Shown piece by piece: positions 1 to 9,629 of a DNA stretch of 64,000 bases (its first letter is position 1; each line of letters opens with the position of its first letter). Both the position numbers and the translations under genes were made by a program. The notes beneath the pieces are model-generated. The model saw only the letters and a list, made by a program, of their open reading frames with translations. It ran no database searches and had not been told where the DNA came from. Source of the stretch: Chelativorans petroleitrophicus (GTDB taxonomy: Bacteria; Pseudomonadota; Alphaproteobacteria; Rhizobiales; Rhizobiaceae); assembly GCF_025398195.1 (NCBI RefSeq), contig NZ_JAODNV010000006.1, forward strand, positions 110,001 through 174,000, given 5' to 3'.

Positions 1-974
<974 letters not shown>

Positions 975-1108
975 TCATTGCTTGTGCCCATCGCAGCACG
1001 ATGGTGGGTGAATGGAATAGCAGGCCGCAAATAGAACGCGCGGTTTGGGTGTGTATCTATTCGCTATTCGTCAATTCCAGCTTCTCGATACAGAATATGC
1101 GCTTGGCC

Positions 1109-1226
1109 GACCTGGTGGTTATGGCGGGGTGGCTGCACCCGTTCCCATTCCGAACACGGCCGTGAAACGCCCCAGCGCCGATGGTACTTCGTCTTAAGAC
1201 GCGGGAGAGTAGGTCGCTGCCAGGTC
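1109..1226 (+). rRNA. rrf: 5S ribosomal RNA
   Basis: A 118-base segment starts GACCTGGTGG and ends CCAGGTC, so its two ends pair as the terminal helix. It contains the conserved CCCGTTCCCATTCCGAACAC loop of bacterial 5S rRNA. It follows 23S by about 135 bases, the usual rrn order, and is co-oriented with it. Ends are set from the terminal helix. Confidence 0.96.
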
Positions 1227-1295
1227 TGCCAAACGCATGTTCTGTTGTTCTCTTCTTGAGCGGTTTGAACTTATTTTGCAGTCATAGCTGCACGA

Positions 1296-1373
<78 letters not shown>

Positions 1374-1398
1374 ATTCGCCAGGAAATCAGCAAATTAG

Positions 1399-1424
1399 AA
1401 AGCCCGGCCCATGCCGGGCTTTGT
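1399..1424 (+). terminator. Intrinsic terminator of the rrn-tRNA-fMet operon
   Basis: AAAGCCCGGC, a short CCAT loop, and GCCGGGCTTT form a GC-rich hairpin of about 8-10 bp with A-rich and T-rich flanks. It lies 27 bases after the tRNA end. This is the classic rho-independent form and should end rRNA operon transcription. Confidence 0.85.
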
Positions 1425-1994
1425 CGTATTGGCGTTCTGGTGTTTGCCGTATAACCCACCGGGCGGAGGACGCCCGAACCGTGGGATATCTCCGCCTGGG
1501 TTGCCGCGCAACGCGGTGACGCGGCGCTCCGCGTCGCCTGTCGGCTGCCTGATTACGGTGTTGCTGGTAATTGCGGCCCCTGTTGCGGCTTGTTCATGGG
1601 CGGATCTGCCGCGTAGCTGCTTCTTGTTGGATTGGGGAAGAGGCAAAGTGTAGCCGGCCCGGAGCAGCCATGGCTTCCGGAGCCTTCCGCCCGCCTGTGT
1701 ATTCATGCGCATAATGCTTAATGAGCGTTGCTTCTTTGCCCAATCGAGGCGGCCGTCCTGCTCCGCCCACCGCAGAAAGCCTACGCCCGACGAGGATCCC
1801 CCGCGGCATGGGCTCCTAAAAGAAGCAGTGCCATGGCCTCGTCGATGAAGTCTTCAAGCGGCACATAGCTCGTCGCGTGTAGACCGGGCGGGTGGCCAGC
1901 CGGCGCGAACCGCAGGCGGCGCAAGCTCCGCGTCCCCCGCCATCGAGCGGGGGCGTCAGAGCCTGTCACTGCCTCTTTGTGAAAGGCTTCACGA
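1425..1994. other. Intergenic region with no convincing gene
   Basis: About 570 bases separate the rrn terminator from the stop of tctA. Short open frames exist on both strands (for example an 80-codon frame at 1411-1653) but none has a ribosome site or a recognisable product. A perfect 7-bp inverted repeat with a 6-base loop (CCCCCGC, CATCGA, GCGGGGG) sits at 1934-1953, about 40 bases past the tctA stop. It could stop leftward transcription of tctA, but no T run follows it. Confidence 0.6.
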
Positions 1995-3503
1995 TCAGTC
2001 GTCCACCGCGGGAATTTCCACCCGCCGCTGTGCCACAGCCGGCAGAATTGCGGTCACGATGATGACGATGGAAAGCGCGAGCAGCGAGAGGGTGAGCGGG
2101 TCGCTCAGAAAGGCAATCACGTCGCCGCGCGCCAGAACGAGCCCGCGCCTCAAGTTGTTTTCCAGCAGGGAGCCGAGCACCAGTCCAAGAAGCAGTGGCG
2201 CCGCCTCCAGTCTCAGCTTTGAGAGCAGATAGCCGGCCAGACCGAATATCGCCACCTGGATCACATGCGCCGGCTGTAGTCCGACCGAGAAGATGCCGAC
2301 GCAGCACACGAAGACTATGGCGGGAAACAAAAGCCGGTAGGGCACGCGCAGGAGCCGCACCCAGATGCCGATCAAGGGCAGGTTGATGATGACCAGCATG
2401 GCGTTGCCCAGCCACATGGAGGTAACCACGCCCCAGAACGTGTCCGGGTGCTGGTCCATCATCTGCGGGCCGGGCAGCACGCCGTGCAGGGTCATTGCGC
2501 CGGCCATCAAGGCCATGGTCGCTGTCGCGGGCAAACCCATGGTAAGCAGAGGCACGAAGGCGGTCTGTGCTCCCGCGTTGTTGGCTGCCTCGGGCCCCGC
2601 CACGCCCTCGATTGCTCCTTTCCCGAAGCGAGAGGGATCCTTCGCGATACGCTTTTCAAGCGCATAGGAGGCGAAGGACGAGAGGATAACGCCATTGCCG
2701 GGCAGGATGCCGAGAATGGCGCCTAAGACCGAGCCGCGTCCGATCGCTCCGGCCGATTGGCGGAAATCTTTGCGATCGGGCAGCAGCTTTCCAACCACTG
2801 GCGTTATTGCCGGGCGCTTGTGCTGCAGTTCGAGATTGCGCAGGATTTCGGCAATGCCGAACAGGCCCATGGCTACGATGCCGAGGTCGAAGCGGTCGTA
2901 AAGGGTCTGCAGGCCGAAGGTGAGCCGCGGCTCGGCGGTGAGCGGATCCGCTCCAACCAGCGCCATTGTCACACCGATGACAAGCATGCAGCCAGCCTTG
3001 AGCAGAGACCCGCCCGCAAGTACCACGGCGAGCGTGAGGCCCAGCACCATCAGCGCGAAGAAGTGGGCGGCGGTGAAGCTGAGCGCGATGGCGGCAAGCG
3101 GCGTGGCGAGGGCAGCAACCACCAGCACGCCGAAGGTGCCGGCAATGAAGGAGCCGATCGCAGCAATGCCCAGCGCCTTGCCCGCGCGCCCGTCCTTGGC
3201 CATGGCATGGCCGTCGAGCGTCGTGACGACGGAGGACGCTTCACCCGGCATGTTGACAAGGATGGCGGCCGTGGAGCCGCCATATTGCGCGCCGTAATAG
3301 ATGCCCGCCAGCATGATCAGCGCTCCGACCGGATCGACGCTGTAAGTGAGCGGCAGCAGAATGGCGATCGTCGCCAGCGGCCCGATGCCGGGCAGAACCC
3401 CGATGAGCGTGCCGACCAGGCACCCCAGGAGGCAGAGAAGCAGGTTCTGGAAAGAGAAGGAGATCGAGAAGCCGAGGGCAAGGTGGTCGAACAGCTGTTC
3501 CAT
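1995..3503 (-). CDS. tctA: Tripartite tricarboxylate transporter large permease, TctA family
   Basis: A 502-aa membrane protein forming the large permease of a TTT system, which imports carboxylates captured by a periplasmic TctC protein and is driven by an ion gradient. The N-terminal [12 protein letters not shown] and GIYYGAQYGGSTAAILVNMPGEASS segments are the TctA signature repeat, and a second related copy near residues 260-325 contains ILPGNG and EAANNAGAQTAFVPLLTMGLP. About eleven or twelve hydrophobic segments follow one another, and the length matches the family (about 500). Its ATG shares one base with the stop of tctB (TAATG), so the two are translationally coupled. It is the last gene of tctC-BNR-tctB-tctA. 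The substrate cannot be read from sequence. Confidence 0.95.
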   Translation of the reverse strand: MEQLFDHLALGFSISFSFQNLLLCLLGCLVGTLIGVLPGIGPLATIAILLPLTYSVDPVGALIMLAGIYYGAQYGGSTAAILVNMPGEASSVVTTLDGHAMAKDGRAGKALGIAAIGSFIAGTFGVLVVAALATPLAAIALSFTAAHFFALMVLGLTLAVVLAGGSLLKAGCMLVIGVTMALVGADPLTAEPRLTFGLQTLYDRFDLGIVAMGLFGIAEILRNLELQHKRPAITPVVGKLLPDRKDFRQSAGAIGRGSVLGAILGILPGNGVILSSFASYALEKRIAKDPSRFGKGAIEGVAGPEAANNAGAQTAFVPLLTMGLPATATMALMAGAMTLHGVLPGPQMMDQHPDTFWGVVTSMWLGNAMLVIINLPLIGIWVRLLRVPYRLLFPAIVFVCCVGIFSVGLQPAHVIQVAIFGLAGYLLSKLRLEAAPLLLGLVLGSLLENNLRRGLVLARGDVIAFLSDPLTLSLLALSIVIIVTAILPAVAQRRVEIPAVDD

Positions 3504-4153
3504 TATTGATCCGCCTCCTTCATGTCCTCGCTATGCGAATTGTCGGCAGCGCGGAAAGCCCAGGCCAGCCCGCCCGCAGCTGAGAGGAGGATAATTGCAG
3601 CGATGCGCGGTGGCCAATCGATGCCCCAGCTCTGTGGAATGCCGCGCTCGATGAAGGAAGGCAGCACGGGAAGGGCCACATTAAGAAGGTCCACGAAGAC
3701 GAGAATGCCGAGGCCTGTAAGCCCGAGCGCCAGCACGATCAGCTCGCCCGGGCGGGCCTCGACGGTGCCGAAGCCCGAAATGAAGATGGAAAGCGGCCCC
3801 GCCACCACCAGCCCCAGCTGCGGAATGGTCAAAGGCCCGACGGCATAGCCCTTGATCGTCAAGGCGAAGATCAGAATGGCGAATCCGACGAAGAACGGCC
3901 CCCGCACGGCGAGGACAAGCTTCTCAGCTTCCGAAGAGGGTTGCGTTACTCCGCGAAAAAGCAGGCTCAGCCCGCCGATCAGCAGCGCCGCGGCGCATAC
4001 CCTCGGCATGAAGCCGGAGCCGAAATAGCTGAGTTCCCCTACGGGAAGAGGGACCGCCTCGTACCAGATGAGTACCGCAAGCGCGCTGAGCAGAATACCT
4101 GCCACGATATCGATGCGCATGAGAAATTCCACGGCCTGTTCTTTACGATTCAA
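3503..4153 (-). CDS. tctB: Tripartite tricarboxylate transporter small permease, TctB family
   Basis: A 216-aa inner-membrane protein with about four or five hydrophobic segments, giving the small permease subunit that pairs with TctA. The N-terminus (IVAGILLSALAVLIWYEA) followed by FGSGFMPRVCAAALLIGGLSLL fits the poorly conserved TctB family, and position between the other tct genes makes the call secure. The C-terminal tail is hydrophilic. The start lies 11 bases after the stop of the upstream BNR gene, and the stop overlaps tctA by one base, so it is clearly in the same operon. Confidence 0.88.
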   Translation of the reverse strand: MNRKEQAVEFLMRIDIVAGILLSALAVLIWYEAVPLPVGELSYFGSGFMPRVCAAALLIGGLSLLFRGVTQPSSEAEKLVLAVRGPFFVGFAILIFALTIKGYAVGPLTIPQLGLVVAGPLSIFISGFGTVEARPGELIVLALGLTGLGILVFVDLLNVALPVLPSFIERGIPQSWGIDWPPRIAAIILLSAAGGLAWAFRAADNSHSEDMKEADQ

Positions 4154-4164
4154 AGGCGCCCCCC

Positions 4165-5322
4165 TCAGTCTGGTGTGAAAAACGTCCTGGCGATGTGACG
4201 CACCCCGCCGTTCATCTGGATGGGATCGTCGGCGGTGTTCATGTAATAGATACAGAGCAGCCGCCCCGGCTCGACTTCGATGACGCGCGGATAGCCGAGG
4301 TCCCAGCTTCCGCCGTCGTCGCGCAGGATGAGCTCACCACCCCATGTTTCGCCGCCGTCCTCGCTGACGCGGGCGCGGATGCCCCACGGCCTGACGCGAT
4401 AGCCGTAGACGCAGACGACCCTGCCGTCCTGCATCTGGACGAGGTCGCCCGGCGCGCCCCAATCGGTCACGCGCGAAAGAAAATGCCATGTCAGACCGCC
4501 ATCGCGGGAACGGTAGATGTCCGTCCAGATCACGTCGCGCGCCTCGCGCTGAAAGCGCACTGAGGCAAGGATCGTCCCGTCATGAAGCTCGATCAGGCGC
4601 GGGTAGAATTGGCGGATGGCTCCGAAAATGAAAGGTCCGGCGCGGTCGCTGACAGCGGAGCCTTCATCGCCCTTGGGCGTGATGAAGGAGAGGAAGCGCC
4701 ACTCGACCCCATCGCGGCTCCCATAGACCAGTGGCCGGTTCACCCAGCCGCCGTCGGTGGTCATCGCAAGGCCGATGAGGTTCATGCCATCGGAACGTAC
4801 CATCGAGGATCCGTTGCCTGAAAGGCTGGGCAGCCCGCAATTCGGCAGCAATATGTGACGCCGCCACGTCCGCCCCCCGTCGGTTGAGGCGCGAAGCCAG
4901 GCCTGGCTGTCCGGCTTGAGGAAAGCGGGAACCGCGCCCGTCATGATTAGCGTATCTGGGCTCGTCAGATCGAGCGGCCCTTCGGGCTCATAGGAGCGGG
5001 GACCTTGGGCCAGTATCTCCTCGGCGGTGATGTCGAGCCGATGCACGTGTGAAAGTGTTTCCTGAGGCCACGTGCGGCCGTTGTCGGATGAGCGGATCAG
5101 GTAAAGGTCGCCGCGGCGAAAGGTGAGTTTCTCGTGTGAGACCGCTTCGGGTTCGCCATAGGTATTGGCGATGCGCTTGAAGCCGGCGACAATGTCACCA
5201 TTGGCGATCCGCCACAGGCCGCAGTAAAACGGCCAGCCGGAAAACTCATTGTCATTTCTGTAGACGATACCGTGGTCGCAGTCCTTTGCCGGCCGCGGCA
5301 TCGGTTGACGGTAGGTTTTCAC
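4165..5322 (-). CDS. Sialidase-superfamily BNR/Asp-box beta-propeller protein
   Basis: A 385-aa protein with four clean Asp boxes (SxDxGxTW): SSDNGRTW at about 78-85, STDGGRTW at 146-153, SRDGGLTW at 272-279 and SEDGGETW at 320-327, plus a degenerate one (SRDGVEW) near 202. This is the repeat of six-bladed sialidase propellers. The N-terminal Arg-Ile-Pro motif of true sialidases is not evident, and no signal peptide is visible, so a cytoplasmic glycoside hydrolase or lyase-like enzyme is possible. The start is GTG at 5322, because GGAAGG lies 6 bases before it; an ATG 21 bases inside has no ribosome site. It sits between tctC and tctB, implying that it acts on the imported compound. Substrate unknown. 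Confidence 0.8.
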   Translation of the reverse strand: MKTYRQPMPRPAKDCDHGIVYRNDNEFSGWPFYCGLWRIANGDIVAGFKRIANTYGEPEAVSHEKLTFRRGDLYLIRSSDNGRTWPQETLSHVHRLDITAEEILAQGPRSYEPEGPLDLTSPDTLIMTGAVPAFLKPDSQAWLRASTDGGRTWRRHILLPNCGLPSLSGNGSSMVRSDGMNLIGLAMTTDGGWVNRPLVYGSRDGVEWRFLSFITPKGDEGSAVSDRAGPFIFGAIRQFYPRLIELHDGTILASVRFQREARDVIWTDIYRSRDGGLTWHFLSRVTDWGAPGDLVQMQDGRVVCVYGYRVRPWGIRARVSEDGGETWGGELILRDDGGSWDLGYPRVIEVEPGRLLCIYYMNTADDPIQMNGGVRHIARTFFTPD

Positions 5323-5339
5323 GTTCTGCCTTCCGGATG

Positions 5340-5371
5340 AAAAAGCCGGCCGCGTTGCGCGCGCGGCCGGC
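5340..5371 (-). terminator. Intrinsic terminator or attenuator between tctC and the BNR gene
   Basis: Read leftward, GCCGGCCGCG, a 7-base loop, CGCGGCCGGC and then TTTTT form a 10-bp perfect stem with a T run, beginning 7 bases after the tctC stop. It lies inside the operon, ahead of the BNR-tctB-tctA genes. Partial read-through here would give much more binding protein than permease, as is common for solute-binding-protein transporters. Confidence 0.85.
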
Positions 5372-5378
5372 GAAACCG

Positions 5379-6359
5379 TCACTTGACGGAACTGACTTCC
5401 TCGATCGCCTTCTTCCAGAGCTCGCTCTGATCGGCGACGAACTTTTCCCATTCCTCCGGGCTCCAGGTGTAGACGTCGGCGCCGAGGTCGGCGAGGCGGG
5501 CCCGCACCTCCGGATCGGAGAACACCTTGTTGGTTTCCTCGTTCAGCTTCGCCACGATGTCATCGGGCGTGCCGGCAGGGGCGAACAGGCCGGCCCAGGA
5601 ATTGACGTCGACATCCTTGACGCCCGAGTCCCCGAAGGACGGCAGGTCGGGCAAAAGATCGGTCCTGTTGGCGCCTGTCACCGCCAAGGCCTTCACGTCT
5701 CCAGATTCGACGAAGGGCCGGGCGGAGGTATAGTCCAGTGTGGCGAGCGCCGTCCGGCCCGCCACGAGGTCGTTCATCGCAGCCACCGCGCCGTCATAGG
5801 GCACCTGCTGGATTTCAATACCTGTCCGCAGGCTGAACAGCTTGCGGGCGATTTCGCCGGTGGACGTCCACCCGCCCCAGGTCAGCTCTCCCGGGTGCTC
5901 CTTTCCATAGGCGATCAGCTCCTCGATGCTGTTCACCCCCAGTTTCGCGGATGCGACCAGGATCCAAGGCGTATAGGCGAAAAGTGCCACCGGTTTCAGG
6001 TCGGTTAGCGGCTGATAGCCGATCTCGGCACCCATCACGTGCGGATTGATGGCGATTGTCGAGGCCGTGCCCGCCACCACCGTATAGCCGTCAGGTTCGG
6101 CGGCGATGCCTGCCTTGGTGCCGATGGCACCCGCCGCGCCAGGCTGGTTCTCGACAATGAAGCGCTGCCCCAGCGCCTTGCCCATACCCTCGCTCCAGAT
6201 ACGGGCGAAGATGTCCGTCCCACCGCCGGCGGCGAAGGGCACGATGATGCGGACAGGCTTGTTCGGGTAATCCTGTGCGGCGGCCGGAGCTATCAGCGGC
6301 AACGACAGCGCCACTGCCGCGCCGGCGGCTACGATGTGCCTCAAGAGTCGCGAAATCAT
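5379..6359 (-). CDS. tctC: TTT-type extracytoplasmic solute-binding protein, TctC/Bug family
   Basis: A 326-aa periplasmic binding protein that delivers a carboxylate ligand to TctAB. A signal peptide (residues 1-28, ending in APAAAQ) precedes DYPNKPVRIIVPFAAGGGTDIFARI, the hallmark start of Bug/TctC proteins. VENQPGAAGAIGTKAG and the C-terminal SWAGLFAPAGTPDDIVAKLN segment are also typical, and the length matches the family. The ATG at 6359 is chosen because GGGAGG lies 9 bases upstream; longer readings place residues before the signal peptide. It is the first gene of the operon and is followed at once by a terminator. Confidence 0.94.
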   Translation of the reverse strand: MISRLLRHIVAAGAAVALSLPLIAPAAAQDYPNKPVRIIVPFAAGGGTDIFARIWSEGMGKALGQRFIVENQPGAAGAIGTKAGIAAEPDGYTVVAGTASTIAINPHVMGAEIGYQPLTDLKPVALFAYTPWILVASAKLGVNSIEELIAYGKEHPGELTWGGWTSTGEIARKLFSLRTGIEIQQVPYDGAVAAMNDLVAGRTALATLDYTSARPFVESGDVKALAVTGANRTDLLPDLPSFGDSGVKDVDVNSWAGLFAPAGTPDDIVAKLNEETNKVFSDPEVRARLADLGADVYTWSPEEWEKFVADQSELWKKAIEEVSSVK

Positions 6360-6737
6360 ATCAAATATCCTCCCAGTTGTTTCCCGGGCTGTGCAGTGCC
6401 TGTCGCATTCTGGAGCAGACAATCCGGCATACAGAGCCCTCCCGCCGGCAAGTGTGCACCGGACCGGCTAGTAGAAGGCAGTTCGACGGGCGTTTTATTT
6501 CGCTTGCGACCGACCGGCCTAGCCTTCTCAATGAAGCGAGACTATGGCAGTTGCTGCGGGTCCTCATCGCCCCAATAAAACTATTTCAAGTACCGAAACT
6601 GAGGTTTTGCGATATTGCGCGGCGCGCGCAGGAGGTCGCGCACCCTCCTTGATTGCAGGATGGACTCGGAATCCGGGCTTTGTGCGATCGCCCGCGAATG
6701 GACGAACGCGTGCTGTCTCTCCGCGCCGATTCAGCGG
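6360..6737. other. Intergenic leader of the first TTT operon
   Basis: About 380 bases separate the tctC start from the stop of the upstream dehydrogenase gene. No gene is supported. It should hold the tctC promoter for leftward transcription. An A+T-richer patch at 6571-6625 contains TTGAAA on the minus strand, but no convincing paired -10 element was found. Confidence 0.5.
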
Positions 6738-7691
6738 TCAGTTCCTGTCCGCCCGATCCTGCGCGCGAAGATGGGCCACCAGAGCGGCGAGCCGCCGGTC
6801 GCGCCAGGCCGAACGCTCCGGGATCTTTTCAAGCGGCAGACTTTGCCGCCTTTCCTCCGTCACCCTGCGGATCAGATCGGCAGACCAGCCGCGCGGTTCT
6901 GTGCGCGAAAGCGCGATGCTGTGATAGAGCGGTGCAAGCCGCTCGGCATAGTCGGCCACGCCGCCCGGAGCGTTGAGATCGATGGTCTCGAACGGCCCCA
7001 TGAACGCCCAGCGCAGGCCGAGTCCGTGCGACACCGTCGCGTCGATGTCCTCGATGCTGGCATAGCCCTCCTCGTAGAGCGCCCATGCCTCGTTCAGCAG
7101 GGCGCCCTGGAGCCTGTTCAGGATAAAGCCCTCGATCTCGCGCCGCACCTCTACCGGCACCTTGCCCATTGCCGCCAGCGCGTGACGCACGGTAAGCACG
7201 ACATCGGGCGCGGTCCAGGGCGCGGGCACCAGCTCCACGACCGGCGCCAGATGCGGTGGGTTCACGGGATGGGCGATCAGAAACCGCTCGCGCTTCGGCA
7301 CCTCCTGCGTGAAAGCCGATGCCGGGATGCCGGAACTCGAGCTGCCAACAATGGTTTGCGGGCCGATAAGCGCCCCGATGTCTTTCGAGACGGTAGCCTT
7401 CACCTCCACACGTTCGAACACGCTTTCCTGTACATAGTCCGCGCCGTCGAGTGCTTGCGCCAGCGTTTCGCAGACGCGCATGCGGCTGAACGCTTCCGCC
7501 GTGTGGTTGGCAAGCCCGGCCTTCTCCAGATCATCCAGCATGCCGCGCAGGCGCTCGGGAAGATTCTGCCGCGCCTCCGCGCGCTCGTCATAGAGGGTGA
7601 CGGTTGAGCCCGCCAATGCGAATGTCACCGCCCAGCCGCAGCCCACCAAGCCGGCGCCGACGATGGCGGTATGCCTGAATCCATTTTCCAT
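6738..7691 (-). CDS. 3-hydroxyacyl-CoA dehydrogenase family protein (carnitine or L-gulonate 3-dehydrogenase type)
   Basis: A 317-aa NAD-dependent dehydrogenase. The N-terminal Rossmann motif IVGAGLVGCGWAVTFALAG and the downstream SSSSGIPASAF, HPVNPPHLAPVVELVP and FILNRLQGALLNEAWAL segments are those of the HAD NAD-binding and C-terminal domains. The short single-domain form and the GLGLRWAFMGPFETIDLNAPGG segment match the lambda-crystallin/L-gulonate and carnitine dehydrogenase branch, rather than fatty-acid FadB. It is read in the same direction as tctC, 380 bases upstream, and is divergent from two SDR genes, so it may belong to the same catabolic locus. The exact substrate is not determined. 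Confidence 0.85.
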   Translation of the reverse strand: MENGFRHTAIVGAGLVGCGWAVTFALAGSTVTLYDERAEARQNLPERLRGMLDDLEKAGLANHTAEAFSRMRVCETLAQALDGADYVQESVFERVEVKATVSKDIGALIGPQTIVGSSSSGIPASAFTQEVPKRERFLIAHPVNPPHLAPVVELVPAPWTAPDVVLTVRHALAAMGKVPVEVRREIEGFILNRLQGALLNEAWALYEEGYASIEDIDATVSHGLGLRWAFMGPFETIDLNAPGGVADYAERLAPLYHSIALSRTEPRGWSADLIRRVTEERRQSLPLEKIPERSAWRDRRLAALVAHLRAQDRADRN

Positions 7692-7918
7692 GTGCCTCCC
7701 TCCTCAGGGCTAATGCGCCTGGCGTTTTGAACTACGCGCGGCCGGAGAGAGGCACGACAGCGATGGCAACGATTTTCAGGCTACGAAACTGCTGCGGGCC
7801 AGAACCGTCAACATTGGCCCTGAATTTCACCTCTCGAAAATGTGCCGCAACATGCCCCTCATGATGAAGCGCACGTTATTCTAGGTGTTCCGCTCCACTT
7901 GAAGGAAAGATCATCGTC

Positions 7919-8752
7919 ATGCCGACCTGGTTCATTACAGGATGCTCTACGGGCTTCGGCCGTGAACTTGCAAAGGCTGTTCTGGCACGCGGCTGGAACG
8001 CAGTGGTCACCGCACGCGATCCCGCTTCCGTCGCCGATATCGTGGCGGATTACTCTGACACCGCGATTTCCGCGCCTCTCGACGTGAGGGACAAAGGTCA
8101 GATCGGGGAGGCGGTGAGCGCGGCGGTCGAGCGGTTCGGTACCATCGACGTGCTGGTCAACAATGCAGGCTATGGCTATCGCGCCGCGCTGGAAGAGGCT
8201 GAGGAAGACGAAATTCGCCGTCTTTTCGATACCAATGTCTTCGGAGTGATCGACGTTACACGGGCCGTGCTGCCCATCATGCGGCGGCAGCGCAGCGGCC
8301 ACATCGTCAATATTTCCTCTGTTGCAGGCCGCGTCGCAAATCCCGGCTCGTCGCTTTATTCCGCCACGAAATTCGCGGTCAATGGCCTGTCCAAGGGGCT
8401 CGCCAAGGAGGTGAAGCCGCTTGGCATCAAGGTGACGATCGTGGAGCCTTCCGGCTTCCGCACGGACTTCGCCGGGCGGTCCATCCGGGAGACCAAGCGG
8501 TCGATGGAAGAATATGCGGATACCGCCGGCAAGTTCCGCGCCACGACCGCGGCGCAGCACGGCAAGCAGCCGGGCGATCCGGTGCGAGCGGCCGAGGCAA
8601 TCATCAAGGCGGTCCAGCAGGCGGAGCCGCCGCTGCATCTCCTGCTCGGCGTCAACGCGGTCGAGCGCACGCGTGCCGAGCTTGAAGAACGCATGGCCGA
8701 GCTCAAGGCATGGGAGGATATCTCCCGCGGTGCCGATTTTCCAGCCGGCTGA
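7919..8752 (+). CDS. Short-chain dehydrogenase/reductase (classical SDR)
   Basis: A 277-aa classical SDR. It has the cofactor motif TGCSTGFGRELA (TGxxxGxG), the NNAGYG structural motif near residues 80-85, the catalytic Ser in NISSVAGR and the YSATK Tyr-Lys pair. The Arg or Thr after the first strand and the C-terminal extension (about 40 residues beyond a minimal FabG) fit oxidoreductases of the YusZ/retinol-dehydrogenase-like group. It starts a rightward pair with the next SDR, divergent from the HAD gene with 227 bases between starts. The substrate is unknown. Confidence 0.88.
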   Translation: MPTWFITGCSTGFGRELAKAVLARGWNAVVTARDPASVADIVADYSDTAISAPLDVRDKGQIGEAVSAAVERFGTIDVLVNNAGYGYRAALEEAEEDEIRRLFDTNVFGVIDVTRAVLPIMRRQRSGHIVNISSVAGRVANPGSSLYSATKFAVNGLSKGLAKEVKPLGIKVTIVEPSGFRTDFAGRSIRETKRSMEEYADTAGKFRATTAAQHGKQPGDPVRAAEAIIKAVQQAEPPLHLLLGVNAVERTRAELEERMAELKAWEDISRGADFPAG

Positions 8753-8846
8753 ACCGAACCCGCCGGGGAGGACGATGTAGCGGAAACTGACGGCTTCTTC
8801 CCCGCGCATCTCCATATGTGCCAGGTCAATCTGCAGGGACACCTTC

Positions 8847-9599
8847 ATGCCTGAAGTCGTTATCGTAACCGGCGCTAGCAGCGGCATCGGCGCGGCAACA
8901 GCACGATTGCTGGGCGCCTCCGGCGCAAAGGTGGTGGTGAACTACAAGAGTTCTCGGGATCTCGCCGAGCAGGTGGTGGCAGATGTGAAAGCCGCTGGCG
9001 GTGAGGCGATCGCGGTCGGTGCCGACATGGGCAAGGAGGCGGACATCCTCCGCCTGTTTGAAGAGACGGACAGGGCTTTTGGCCCTCTCACTGGTCTCGT
9101 CAACAATGCAGGCATCAACAGCTCGCAACATCGCTCCGCTCACAATTACGATTTTCAGGAGACGATGGACATTCTCGCCGTCAATACGGCCGGAGTGCTC
9201 ATTGCCTGCCGTGAAGCCATCAAGCGCATGTCCACACGGTTCGGCGGCAAGGGCGGGAGTATCGTGAACATCTCGTCCATCGGGGCGCTCACCGGGTCGC
9301 CCGGCCGATTTGTTCACTACGCCGGGTCGAAAGCTGCCGTCGACACCATGACGAAGGGTCTCGCCGTTGAGGTCGCCCGTGACGGCATCCGCATCAATGC
9401 GATCCGCCCGGGGATGATCGATACGCCCATTCATGCAAAGGCCGGGCAGGCCGACAGGGTAAAGGAGTTCGCATCGAAAACCCCGCTGGGCCGCGCGGGC
9501 CGTCCCGAAGAGGTTGCCGAGGCCATCGTCTGGCTGCTTTCGGACAAGGCATCGCTGGTTACCGGCGCTGTTCTCGATGTGATGGGCGCCCAGCGATAA
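8847..9599 (+). CDS. SDR family oxidoreductase, FabG/glucose-dehydrogenase-like
   Basis: A 250-aa classical SDR with TGASSGIGAA for cofactor binding, NNAGIN, a catalytic Ser in NISSIGA, and YAGSK as Tyr-Lys pair. The end (ASLVTGAVLDVMGAQR) is the usual tetrameric-SDR C-terminus. NYKSS after the second strand suggests NADP preference by analogy with FabG. It lies 94 bases after the previous SDR in the same direction, so cotranscription is likely. The reaction is not known. Confidence 0.88.
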   Translation: MPEVVIVTGASSGIGAATARLLGASGAKVVVNYKSSRDLAEQVVADVKAAGGEAIAVGADMGKEADILRLFEETDRAFGPLTGLVNNAGINSSQHRSAHNYDFQETMDILAVNTAGVLIACREAIKRMSTRFGGKGGSIVNISSIGALTGSPGRFVHYAGSKAAVDTMTKGLAVEVARDGIRINAIRPGMIDTPIHAKAGQADRVKEFASKTPLGRAGRPEEVAEAIVWLLSDKASLVTGAVLDVMGAQR

Positions 9600-9629
9600 G
9601 CGTACGGGACCGTTTTCGAATGCGACCTG

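Noticed and set aside
1411-1653. 80-codon rightward frame after tRNA-fMet
   Set aside because: It starts inside the terminator hairpin, has no ribosome site and gives a low-complexity Pro/Arg-rich product.
2757-3509. 250-codon rightward frame
   Set aside because: It is an antisense shadow of tctA, which has clear family motifs; the product is Gln/Arg/Glu-rich without any domain.
4165-5322. Calling the BNR protein a true secreted sialidase
   Set aside because: Asp boxes alone define the propeller, not the activity; the FRIP motif and a signal peptide are not visible.
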